A DNA stretch of 9,040 bases, from assembly GCA_021846485.1 (NCBI GenBank), contig JAJZWW010000103.1:1-9040 (forward strand), read 5' to 3'. The position numbers were made by a program, and so were the translations under genes. The notes beneath the pieces are model-generated. The model ran no database searches and was not told where the DNA came from. It was given only the letters and a program-made list of their open reading frames with translations. Positions 1 to 5,369 of the stretch are shown one piece after another. Position 1 is the stretch's first letter; the number at the start of each line of letters is the position of its first letter. The stretch is from Actinomycetes bacterium (lineage in GTDB: Bacteria > Actinomycetota > Acidimicrobiia > Acidimicrobiales > Palsa-688).

Positions 1-147
1 ATCCGCTACCGCTTGGGCTTCGCCCACCGCCTCGCCTCGCTGCTCGGGCTGGTCGCCGTCGCCGCGGCCCTCGCTGCGCTGGCTGCCGGCGTCCTCGCCG
101 GGGCGGTGGCCGGCGTGTCCCTCCTCCTCCACAGCGTCGGCGGCTGA
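1..147 (+). CDS. C-terminal fragment of a membrane protein, truncated by the window edge
   Basis: Frame 1 is open from the first base to a TGA at 145-147, giving the last 48 residues of a protein that begins upstream of the window. The fragment starts with a short basic stretch (IRYRLGFAHR). It then has one or two hydrophobic segments rich in Ala, Leu, Val and Gly (about residues 12-45) and ends LLLHSVGG. This indicates a membrane protein whose last helix lies close to the C-terminus. No family can be named from so short a piece. The next gene follows on the same strand, either 1 bp downstream (GTG at 149) or about 106 bp downstream (GTG at 254), so the two may be co-transcribed. The third codon positions are mostly G or C, which supports this as the coding frame. 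Confidence 0.55.
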   Translation: MRYRLGFAHRLASLLGLVAVAAALAALAAGVLAGAVAGVSLLLHSVGG

Positions 148-204
148 GGTGCGAGCGCGCCGAGCACGCCAGGGCGGCGGATCGGGGTCCCCGCCGCCCG
201 AGGG

Positions 205-223
205 CGTGGGGCGCAGCCCCACG
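205..223 (+). terminator. Possible hairpin terminator after the upstream membrane protein gene
   Basis: A perfect 8-bp inverted repeat has arms 205-212 (CGTGGGGC) and 216-223 (GCCCCACG) around a 3-nt GCA loop. It lies 57 nt after the TGA of the preceding gene. There is no T-tract, which is common for hairpins in high-GC actinobacteria. If the HEAT-repeat gene starts at 254, this hairpin is intergenic and could attenuate read-through. If that gene starts at 149, the hairpin lies inside the coding region. Confidence 0.35.
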
Positions 224-253
224 GGAAGACACCGAGCCGACCTGGCCTCGCCG

Positions 254-859
254 GTGAGCTGCACCGTCGCCCGCCGCCGGCGAGCGGTCGTCCTCGCGGG
301 CCATGCCGGCGACGAGGGCACCGCGCGGGCCGGCCTGACCGACCCCGACCCGGGTGTGCGCGCCAGCGCGCTCGGCGCGCTGGCGCGGATCGGGAGCCTC
401 GACGAGCCGACCGTGGCCAGGGCCCTCCACGACCGCTCGCCGGTCGTGCGGAGACGGGCGGCCGAGCTGAGCGCCGAGCCCGGCCCGCTGGGAGAGGCGC
501 TGGGGGACCCGGACCCGACCGTGGTGGAGGCGGCCTGCTTCGCCCTCGGGGAGCTCGGAGCCAGGGCCCACCCTGCGACTGCCGACCTCGCCAGGGTCGC
601 AGCCACCCACCCCGGACCGCTGTGCCGCGAGGCGGCGGTCGCGGCCCTGGGGGCGACCGGCGACCCCGCGGGCCTCCCCGCCGTCCTCGCCGCCACGGCC
701 GACAAACCGGCGGTGCGCCGCCGGGCGGTGCTGGCCCTCGCGCCGTTCGAGGGTCCCGAGGTCGACGCCGCCCTCCGGCGGGCGCTCTCGGACCGGGACT
801 GGCAGGTACGCCAGGCGGCCGAGGACCTCCTCGAGCCCCCTGCCGGCACCGCCGTCTGA
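254..859 (+). CDS. HEAT-repeat (PBS-lyase type) protein
   Basis: This encodes about 201 residues of alpha-helical repeats ending at a TGA at 857-859. Repeat signatures recur every 30-35 residues: DPDPGVRASALGALARIG, then DRSPVVRRRAAELS, DPDPTVVEAACFALGELG, CREAAVAALGATGD, KPAVRRRAVLALAPF and DRDWQVRQAAEDLLE. The D-P-x-x-x-V-R-x-x-A-x-x-A-L pattern is typical of HEAT/PBS-lyase repeats, which act as protein-binding scaffolds. There is no catalytic domain, signal peptide or membrane helix, so the protein is probably cytoplasmic and its partner is unknown. The frame is also open from a GTG at 149, which would add 35 residues. I prefer 254 because codons 149-253 have clearly lower GC at the third position, read as a low-complexity Arg/Gly/Pro tail, and contain a perfect hairpin. 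Neither start has a convincing Shine-Dalgarno sequence. An alternative view is that 149 is correct and translationally coupled to the upstream stop. Confidence 0.8.
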   Translation: MSCTVARRRRAVVLAGHAGDEGTARAGLTDPDPGVRASALGALARIGSLDEPTVARALHDRSPVVRRRAAELSAEPGPLGEALGDPDPTVVEAACFALGELGARAHPATADLARVAATHPGPLCREAAVAALGATGDPAGLPAVLAATADKPAVRRRAVLALAPFEGPEVDAALRRALSDRDWQVRQAAEDLLEPPAGTAV

Positions 860-921
860 GCTGAGCAGCCAACGATCCGCACCGGGACCGAGAAGCCCGA
901 CGGGGTCGGTTGGGGCCCGAG

Positions 922-1002
922 CGGCAACTACTTGTGCGGCCGAAGGCCGAGAACTGTGTGCTGACACGGCCGAAGTTGGTAACGCCGTCCAAGTAGTTGC
1001 CG
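922..1002. repeat. 13-bp perfect inverted repeat in a convergent intergenic region
   Basis: Arms 922-934 (CGGCAACTACTTG) and 990-1002 (CAAGTAGTTGCCG) are exact reverse complements separated by 55 bp. Inside are a 9-bp direct repeat CGGCCGAAG (937-945 and 967-975, a 30-bp step) and a small hairpin, GTGT(956-959)/ACAC(964-967). The element lies between the stop of the HEAT-repeat gene (859) and the stop of mreB (1012, opposite strand). It could therefore be a shared bidirectional terminator, a structured 3' UTR or a small REP/MITE-like element. No target-site duplication is evident. The arms are much less GC-rich than the surrounding DNA, which makes the match unlikely to be a simple GC-composition effect. 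Confidence 0.6.
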
Positions 1003-1011
1003 GACGGATCC

Positions 1012-2004
1012 TTACATGAACAGATCCTTGACCGCGTCGAACTCCTCGAGGCACTTGCCCGCGCCGAGCACCACGCATTCGAGGGGCGCCTCCACCAGGT
1101 GCACCGGCAAGGCGGTCTCCTCCGCCAGGCGGCGGTCGAGGCCGCGCAGCATGCCGCCACCGCCGACCAGGTGGACCCCCTGGGATATCAGGTCCTGGGC
1201 GAGCTCGGGCGGCGCGGCACCGAGGCACTTCACCACCGAGTCGACGATGGCGCCGACCTGCTCCTCGATCGCGCCGCGCACCTCCTCAGGGGCGAGGATC
1301 ACCGTCTTCGGCAGGCCGCTCATGAGGTCCCGGCCACGGACCTCCGCCTTGATCTCCTCCTCGAGTGGCCAGGCGCTACCGATGGCCACCTTGATCTCCT
1401 CGGCGGTCCGCTCGCCGATGGCGATCCCGTACTCACGCCTGACGTAAGTCTGGATGGCGGCGTCGATGTCGAAGGACCCGACCCGGATGGCCTCCAACGC
1501 GACGATCCCCCCGAGGGAGATCACCGCGGTCTCCGAGGTGCCGCCGCCCACGTCGACGACCAGGTTGCCGAGCGGCTCGTGGATCGGCAGGCCGGCCCCG
1601 ATGGCCGCCGCCATCGGCTGGTCGATCAGGTAGGCGCCGTTGGCGCCGGCACCCCGCGCCGCTTCCTCGACCGCGCGCCGCTCGACCTCGGTGATCGCCG
1701 AGGGGACGCAGATGAGGACCCGGGGCCGGTTGAAGCGGGACACGCCGGCGCGCTCGAGCAGCAGGCGGATCATCCGCTGGGTGATCTCGAAGTCGGTGAT
1801 CGCCCCCTTGCGCAGCGGGCGCACCGCGACGATGTACCCGGGCGTGCGGCCGATCATCTGCCACGCGTCTCGTCCCATGGCCAAGACATCCTGGGTGCGG
1901 GAGTTGAGGGCGATGACGGTCGGCTCGTTGAGGACGATCCCCCGTCCCCTGGCGTACACCAGGGTGTTGGCCGTCCCGAGGTCGATGGCGAGGTCCCTAG
2001 CCAG
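1012..2004 (-). CDS. mreB: Rod shape-determining protein MreB (actin homologue), apparent CTG start
   Basis: The product is the bacterial actin that polymerises on ATP under the inner membrane and guides cell-wall synthesis. At 330 aa it is near the usual family length of about 335-345. Visible motifs are phosphate 1 (DLGTANTLVY, residues 8-17), the RPLRKGAITDF segment (62-72), connect 1 (LIDQPMAAAIGAG, 126-138), phosphate 2 (VVDVGGGTSE, 149-158), and an adenosine-binding Gly-rich stretch (LVGGGGMLRGLD) followed by a C-terminal VVLGAGKCLEEF. Homology begins exactly at L-A-R-D-L-A-I-D-L-G, where MreB proteins normally begin M-A-R-D-L. The codon for that L is CTG at 2004-2002. No ATG, GTG or TTG lies in frame between it and an ATG at 2211, and the intervening Pro/Arg-rich reading is a shadow of the upstream gene. 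GGGAGG at 2016-2011 sits 6 nt before the CTG. The gene overlaps the upstream stop (TAG, 1999-1997) by 8 bp, so coupling is likely. Position 129 is Gln where canonical MreB has Glu. No mreC, mreD, rodA or PBP2 gene is in the window. Confidence 0.95.
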   Translation of the reverse strand: MARDLAIDLGTANTLVYARGRGIVLNEPTVIALNSRTQDVLAMGRDAWQMIGRTPGYIVAVRPLRKGAITDFEITQRMIRLLLERAGVSRFNRPRVLICVPSAITEVERRAVEEAARGAGANGAYLIDQPMAAAIGAGLPIHEPLGNLVVDVGGGTSETAVISLGGIVALEAIRVGSFDIDAAIQTYVRREYGIAIGERTAEEIKVAIGSAWPLEEEIKAEVRGRDLMSGLPKTVILAPEEVRGAIEEQVGAIVDSVVKCLGAAPPELAQDLISQGVHLVGGGGMLRGLDRRLAEETALPVHLVEAPLECVVLGAGKCLEEFDAVKDLFM

Positions 2005-2365
2005 CGTCGGCCTCCCTCGCCGGCGACCCGGCCGGAGGGCGGCGGGTCGGGGTGGTCGAGGACATCCCGGGACCCGCCGAGGGCTGGGCCCCCGGACGGG
2101 TCGGCACGACGGTGCGCGCCGGAGGTCGGGGTTCGGGGAACGGTGGAACCGGCGAACGGCGCTTGCGCCGCTTCGCCTCGGAGGACTCGGGAGACAGGGC
2201 CCGCAGCCCACGGTTGAACGACTCGACGTTGGCCTCCAAGGATCGGGGGCGGCGGTGACGCAACACCACCACCACGAGGACGAGAGCGGCAGCCGCTACC
2301 GGAACTATCAGGAAATACAGCGGGCCGAGCTGGAGCCGCAGGGCGCCGATCACTACTGCGCTCAC
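1997..2365 (-). CDS. Small single-pass membrane protein between moaE and mreB
   Basis: This is a 122-aa protein of unrecognised function. It has a short N-terminus (MSAVVIGALRLQLGP) and one strong hydrophobic helix, about residues 15-35, ending VLVVVVLRHRRP. The basic residues just after the helix put the C-terminal part in the cytoplasm by the positive-inside rule. A moderately complex segment follows (SLEANVESFNRGLRALSPES, about 41-60), then a low-complexity tail rich in Pro, Arg and Ser that is probably disordered. The start is GTG (2365-2363), which overlaps the moaE TGA (2364-2362) as GTGA, a standard sign of translational coupling. The stop (TAG, 1999-1997) lies within the first codons of mreB. 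Being wedged between moaE and mreB and overlapping both, it is clearly part of the operon. A role as a membrane partner of MreB is conceivable, but this is only an inference from position. Confidence 0.85.
   Translation of the reverse strand: MSAVVIGALRLQLGPLYFLIVPVAAAALVLVVVVLRHRRPRSLEANVESFNRGLRALSPESSEAKRRKRRSPVPPFPEPRPPARTVVPTRPGAQPSAGPGMSSTTPTRRPPAGSPAREADAG
2011..2016 (-). promoter_or_regulatory. Shine-Dalgarno sequence that supports the CTG start of mreB
   Basis: Read on the minus strand, GGGAGG is followed by six bases (CCGACG) and then CTG at 2004-2002. This is optimal spacing for a ribosome binding site, and it lies inside the end of the upstream coding sequence. It is the main sequence evidence that translation of mreB begins at this non-standard codon. 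Confidence 0.6.
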
Positions 2366-2856
2366 CGACCCGCCACCACACTGCCGTCCGGCGGCCGGCG
2401 CACACTACTGCGCAGCGGCTGGGCGCCGGTGCCCCAGTCCTTGCCACCCTCCCAGGTCTCGCGCTTCCAGATCGGCACCGACGCCTTCAGGGTGTCGATG
2501 CACCAACGGGCCGCCTCGAACGCTGCGTCGCGGTGCCCGGATGAGACCGCGACCACCACCGCGGGCTCCCCCACGCTCAGGCGTCCGACGCGGTGCAGGC
2601 AGGCGACCCGACCGAGATCCCATCGCCGGCGAGCCTCGGCGACGAGCTCACCCATCCGGGGCAGCGCGGCCTGGACGTAGGCCTCGTACTCGAGGCAGGT
2701 CACCCCGCGCCGGCCCTCGGCGTGGTCGCGCACCAAACCGGTGAACACCACGACCGCCCCGCAGTCCGGCCGCGCCACGAAGCGACCCGCCTCTTCGACC
2801 GGTAGGGGCTCCCCGCTCAGGTCGAGCCAGTCCTCGGTACTGCTCGGGGTCCGCAT
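2362..2856 (-). CDS. moaE: Molybdopterin synthase catalytic (large) subunit MoaE
   Basis: MoaE, with thiocarboxylated MoaD, inserts two sulfurs into cyclic pyranopterin monophosphate to make molybdopterin in the cytoplasm. The 164-aa protein carries the family signatures in order: GAVVVFTGLVRDH (33-45, with the substrate-pocket Arg43), LEYEAY (55-60), LHRVGRLSVGE (87-97), the HR pair (108-109), and DTLKASVPIWKRE (121-133). Lys124 and Lys131 have the same 7-residue spacing as the catalytic lysines Lys119 and Lys126 of E. coli MoaE. The length is close to the usual 140-160 aa. The ATG at 2856-2854 was chosen because homology begins just after it and a -10 box lies 8 nt upstream; the longer open frame back to 3078 is shadow. 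It is the first gene of a unit with the small membrane protein (4-bp overlap) and mreB. No MoaD or other Moco gene is in the window. Confidence 0.95.
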   Translation of the reverse strand: MRTPSSTEDWLDLSGEPLPVEEAGRFVARPDCGAVVVFTGLVRDHAEGRRGVTCLEYEAYVQAALPRMGELVAEARRRWDLGRVACLHRVGRLSVGEPAVVVAVSSGHRDAAFEAARWCIDTLKASVPIWKRETWEGGKDWGTGAQPLRSSVRRPPDGSVVAGR

Positions 2857-2864
2857 CGACCCCA

Positions 2865-2870
2865 ATGCTA
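2865..2870 (-). promoter_or_regulatory. Candidate -10 box of the moaE operon
   Basis: On the minus strand, TAGCAT (2870-2865) matches the actinobacterial TANNNT pattern. Its last base is 8 nt before the moaE ATG (2856), so transcription would begin at or next to the start codon and give a leaderless mRNA. No good -35 hexamer is visible 16-19 bp upstream. A GGGG run (2863-2860) lies between box and start and could instead be a weak Shine-Dalgarno sequence if transcription starts further upstream. Confidence 0.4.
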
Positions 2871-2930
2871 AGGCTCCGCAGAGGCGAGCGGGAGCGCCTG
2901 GGGCGACGAGCCCACCGCCGCCCCGGTAGC

Positions 2931-2936
2931 TAACCT
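2931..2936 (+). promoter_or_regulatory. Candidate -10 box of the HtrA-like gene
   Basis: TAACCT fits TANNNT and ends 8 nt before the GTG start at 2945, with no Shine-Dalgarno sequence in between. This is the arrangement expected of a leaderless transcript. The box is divergent from the moaE -10 box in the same 88-bp gap and has the same 8-nt distance to its start codon. No clear -35 element is seen. Confidence 0.4.
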
Positions 2937-2944
2937 CGCGAACC

Positions 2945-4150
2945 GTGGAAGCGGAGGAGGGCCGGGACGACGACGGCCCGCTCTTTGCCTGGCTCCCGCC
3001 GGAGGACCGCCTCTGGCGGCACCCCTCGGAGGTCGGCTCGCACGGCGCGACACGATCGGCCCTGGCGTGGCGGCGCAACCGCGGAGCCCGCCTCTGGAGC
3101 GTCGCGGTGGTCTCCGGAGTGCTCGGAGCGGTCCTCGCGTCGGGCGTCGGCCTGGCGACCGGCTTGTTGGTGCAGCGTCCCGTGCGGATCCCCTACCCGG
3201 TGCCGTCGGCGGGAACTTCGGTAGCGACCACCGTCGCCCAGCAGGCAAGCTACACCTGGCCGGCGGTCGCCAACGCCGTCGCCCCGTCGCTCGTCGGGAT
3301 CAGGGCCAACGGCCAGAACGGGTCGGGCATCGTCTACACCGCCACCCACGGCGAGTCCTACATCGTCACTGCCGCCGACGTGGTGAGCGGCACCCGGACC
3401 GTGAGGGTGGTCTGGGACGACGGGGTCGGGGAGATCGGCCACGTCGTCGGGACCGACCCCGTGTCGGGGATCGCCCTCGTCGCAGCCGCCGGTGCCGGCC
3501 ACCCGCCGGCGGTGTTCGGCTCGGCCGCGAACCTCCAGATCGCCTCCGACGTGCTGGCCGTCGCGGCTCGCAGCACCGGCCCGGTGAGCGTCGCCCCCGG
3601 CAACCTGAGCGGGCTCGACGCCGAGCTGCAGAGCCCTGGGGGCTACACCCTCCAGGGCATGATGGCGGTCGGCGGACTGACCGTGCCCTCCGCCGCCGAC
3701 GGCGGAGCCCTGGTCGACCAGTACGGCGAGGTGGTGGGAGTCGTCACCGACCTCACCTCGGTGAACAGCAGCATGCAGGGCATGGGCTTCGCCGTGCCCA
3801 TCGACACCGCCGAGCACGTCGCCGCCCAGCTCCTGGCCGGCAAGGTGCCCACCCACCCGTGGATCGGGGTCCAGAACGCCACCGACGTGTCCAGCCTGAC
3901 CGCCTCGCAGCTCGGCATCGCCGGCGGAGCGGAGGTCGGCTCGGTGGCCCCCGGCAGCCCTGCCGCCCGTGCCGGCCTGCGCGCCGGAGACATCGTCACC
4001 GCCTTCGACGGCCGGCAGGTGAGCTCCGCCGGTGCCCTCATAAGCCTCCTCGCCAGCTGCCGGACCCCGGACCACACCCGGATCTCCTTCTCGAGCGGCC
4101 GGCGCCGGCACCGGGCCCCGATCACCGTCGAGAGCTTCGGCGGGCCCTGA
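2945..4150 (+). CDS. Membrane-anchored HtrA/trypsin-like PDZ protein lacking the catalytic triad (pseudoprotease)
   Basis: This is a 401-aa protein in DegP/HtrA (S1C) layout. It has a cytoplasmic N-terminus (1-50) with the motif DRLWRHPSE (21-29), one transmembrane helix (about 51-76), a trypsin-like domain (about 105-300) and a PDZ domain (about 305-396, with the ligand loop near WIGV 306-309 and the PAARAGLRAGDIV segment 339-351). The trypsin fold is recognisable from NGSGIVYTA (125-133), VGTDPVSGIALV (168-179), GGALVDQYGEVVGVVTD (253-269) and GMGFAVPID (279-287). All three catalytic positions are changed. Where HtrA has TNxHVV, this has AADVV (His to Asp145). DPxxDLA is DPVSGIA (Asp to Gly175). 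GNSGGAL is AADGGAL (Ser to Asp252). Peptidase activity is therefore not expected, and a role in binding or sensing peptides outside the membrane is inferred. The GTG start has no Shine-Dalgarno sequence but a -10 box 8 nt upstream. It is divergent from moaE and convergent with the epimerase gene. Confidence 0.92.
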   Translation: MEAEEGRDDDGPLFAWLPPEDRLWRHPSEVGSHGATRSALAWRRNRGARLWSVAVVSGVLGAVLASGVGLATGLLVQRPVRIPYPVPSAGTSVATTVAQQASYTWPAVANAVAPSLVGIRANGQNGSGIVYTATHGESYIVTAADVVSGTRTVRVVWDDGVGEIGHVVGTDPVSGIALVAAAGAGHPPAVFGSAANLQIASDVLAVAARSTGPVSVAPGNLSGLDAELQSPGGYTLQGMMAVGGLTVPSAADGGALVDQYGEVVGVVTDLTSVNSSMQGMGFAVPIDTAEHVAAQLLAGKVPTHPWIGVQNATDVSSLTASQLGIAGGAEVGSVAPGSPAARAGLRAGDIVTAFDGRQVSSAGALISLLASCRTPDHTRISFSSGRRRHRAPITVESFGGP

Positions 4151-4172
4151 GCCGAGCCGAGCCGGACACGAG

Positions 4173-4218
4173 CCGGGCCCGCTCGGGCCCGCCCGCTCCC
4201 GGCGGCGGGCTGGCCCGG
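4173..4218. terminator. GC-rich hairpin between convergent genes, likely bidirectional terminator
   Basis: The 83-bp gap between the stop of the HtrA-like gene (4150) and the stop of the epimerase gene (4234, opposite strand) contains nested inverted repeats. The outer arms are CCGGGCC (4173-4179) and GGCCCGG (4212-4218). The inner arms are GCCCGCC (4187-4193) and GGCGGGC (4204-4210). There is no T-tract on either side. The placement between convergent genes is what suggests a terminator; base composition alone would produce some GC pairing here. Confidence 0.45.
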
Positions 4219-4233
4219 AAGGCGGCCGGCTCC

Positions 4234-5325
4234 TCAATGCCCGGGACGGCGCCGGCGGAGGAGGGCGAAGCCGAGCCCGCTCATGCCGGCGGCCAGCACG
4301 CCCGCCGCGGTCGCGGTGCCCGCCAGGGTGTAGCGCTGCCGGCGGGGCGGGGGCAGGTCGTCCCAGTGGGCGCGTACGTCGGTGGCGACCAGGGCTTCCT
4401 CGCTCGTGTAGCGCGCTGACCAGCCGGCGGCGCGCAGGCGGTCGGCGGCCACGACCCAGGGGTGCAGTGCGTACGGCCGGGCTTGCCTCGGAACGCCCTG
4501 GCCGGCGAGCCGCCAGCCGAGCTCCCAGACCGGCCCGACCACCCTGGGCGGCACGGACACCTTGGCGAGCCCGCCGACCAGGTCCCGGGCGGTCGCCTCC
4601 GGTATCCACGACTCGGGCGCCACGTTGTACACCCCGCGCAGGCGGGCCGACCAGGCCAGGACCACCGCCTCGGCCAGGTCGTCGACGTGCAGGTACTGGA
4701 CCGGGCGGGCCAGCCCGGCGTCCCCGGCCCGGGGCCCTGTGGTGCCCCCGAGCGCCCGGTACAAGGGGCGGTCCGGGAACCCGACCGTAACCGCCGGGCG
4801 GAGGACGGCGACCGCCACCTCGGGGTGCTCCCGGGCGACATCGGCCACCATGAGCTCGGTGGCGGCTTTCTCCGAAGCGAAAGACAGCTCGGGGTTCGGC
4901 CGCAGCGTCGCCGACTCCGACAGCGGCACCGGGTTGTCCGCCCACGCCCCGTAGACCGTTGCGCTCGACAGGTGCACCAGCGACGCCGGGGACGCCGACT
5001 CGACCGCCGCCAGGACCCGGCGCGCCACCCGGTGGTTGGCCGCGGCCACGTCGAGGTGCTCCCTGCGCGACGGGCGGCGACCCTCGACTGCCCGCCAGGC
5101 CAGGTGGAGCACCCCGTCGCTCCTGCCGACCGCCTCGGCCAGGGCCGCTCCGGCGCCGGCGTCGCCGGCCAGGTCGGCGCGCACGTAGCTCACCCCGGGG
5201 GGAAGCGCCGGCTCGGGGGCGGCGTCGAAGCCGACCACCCGGTCGACATCGGCTCGAGCCACCAGGAGCCGAGCGACCCGTCGCCCGAGGGACCCGGCGA
5301 CCCCGGTGACGACAACGCTGCTCAC
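4234..5325 (-). CDS. NAD-dependent epimerase/dehydratase-family (extended SDR) protein with C-terminal membrane helix
   Basis: This is a 363-aa extended short-chain dehydrogenase/reductase. The N-terminal Rossmann motif TGVAGSLG (7-14) matches TGxxGxxG. Asp34 at the end of strand 2 (VVGFDAA) indicates NAD(H) rather than NADP(H). Asp51 in RADL and the SSATVYG stretch (120-126) are also typical. The catalytic YxxxK should fall at SFASEKAATE. It reads Phe149-Ala-Ser-Glu-Lys153, so Lys is kept and Tyr is Phe. The protein continues with RPAVTVG and YLHVDDLAEAV, a common extended-SDR substrate/interface region, then ends with a hydrophobic helix (about 333-353) followed by RRRRPGH, suggesting tail anchoring to the membrane. 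The substrate is unknown. The GTG start (5325) was chosen because the first beta-strand begins immediately after it; the longer open frame to 6102 is a shadow of the divergent gene. There is no good Shine-Dalgarno sequence. Confidence 0.88.
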   Translation of the reverse strand: MSSVVVTGVAGSLGRRVARLLVARADVDRVVGFDAAPEPALPPGVSYVRADLAGDAGAGAALAEAVGRSDGVLHLAWRAVEGRRPSRREHLDVAAANHRVARRVLAAVESASPASLVHLSSATVYGAWADNPVPLSESATLRPNPELSFASEKAATELMVADVAREHPEVAVAVLRPAVTVGFPDRPLYRALGGTTGPRAGDAGLARPVQYLHVDDLAEAVVLAWSARLRGVYNVAPESWIPEATARDLVGGLAKVSVPPRVVGPVWELGWRLAGQGVPRQARPYALHPWVVAADRLRAAGWSARYTSEEALVATDVRAHWDDLPPPRRQRYTLAGTATAAGVLAAGMSGLGFALLRRRRPGH

Positions 5326-5330
5326 CGCCC

Positions 5331-5336
5331 TACGAT
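5331..5336 (+). promoter_or_regulatory. Candidate -10 box of the DUF2342 gene
   Basis: TACGAT is a full TANNNT match. A weak -35-like GTGACG lies at 5306-5311, with a rather long 19-bp spacer. Transcription would start near 5343, giving a leader of about 30 nt that includes the GGAG at 5366-5369. The box overlaps, by all but one base, a candidate -10 on the other strand. Confidence 0.4.
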
Positions 5337-5337
5337 G
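5332..5337 (-). promoter_or_regulatory. Candidate -10 box of the epimerase gene
   Basis: On the minus strand, CATCGT keeps the key A at the second and T at the sixth position of a -10 element. It ends 6 nt before the GTG start at 5325, which would make the mRNA leaderless. It is almost fully superimposed on the plus-strand box TACGAT, so the two promoters would compete for the same DNA. Confidence 0.3.
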
Positions 5338-5365
5338 CCTCAATGGGGACCGTGACTGCCACCTC

Positions 5366-5369
5366 GGAG
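5366..5369 (+). promoter_or_regulatory. Ribosome binding site that fixes the start of the DUF2342 gene
   Basis: GGAG is followed by 5 nt and then ATG at 5375. The frame is open further upstream, to 5306, but those codons overlap the divergent epimerase gene and its promoter, so the ATG at 5375 is the better start. Confidence 0.6.

Noticed and set aside
922..1002. Integron attC site or CRISPR-like repeat
   Set aside because: The arms lack the attC core (GTTRRRY and RYYYAAC in the right places), no cassette gene or integrase is present, and two inverted copies do not make a CRISPR array.
6..1160. 384-aa open frame on the minus strand across the HEAT-repeat gene and the inverted-repeat region
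   Set aside because: It is a low-complexity Arg/Pro/Gly-rich reading antisense to a convincing HEAT-repeat protein and overlapping the end of mreB; no domain is recognisable.
2005..2211. N-terminal extension of MreB from an ATG at 2211
   Set aside because: The 69 extra residues are Pro/Arg-rich, unlike any MreB N-terminus, and lie entirely within the coding sequence of the upstream membrane protein in another frame.
2857..2864. Molybdenum cofactor riboswitch in front of moaE
   Set aside because: The likely promoter leaves no leader, and the gap to the divergent gene is too short and lacks the expected structured element.
2930..4945. 671-aa open frame on the minus strand covering the HtrA-like gene
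   Set aside because: Its composition (Gly/Arg/Pro/His-rich) is typical of an antisense shadow in high-GC DNA, and the plus-strand frame has clear trypsin and PDZ motifs.
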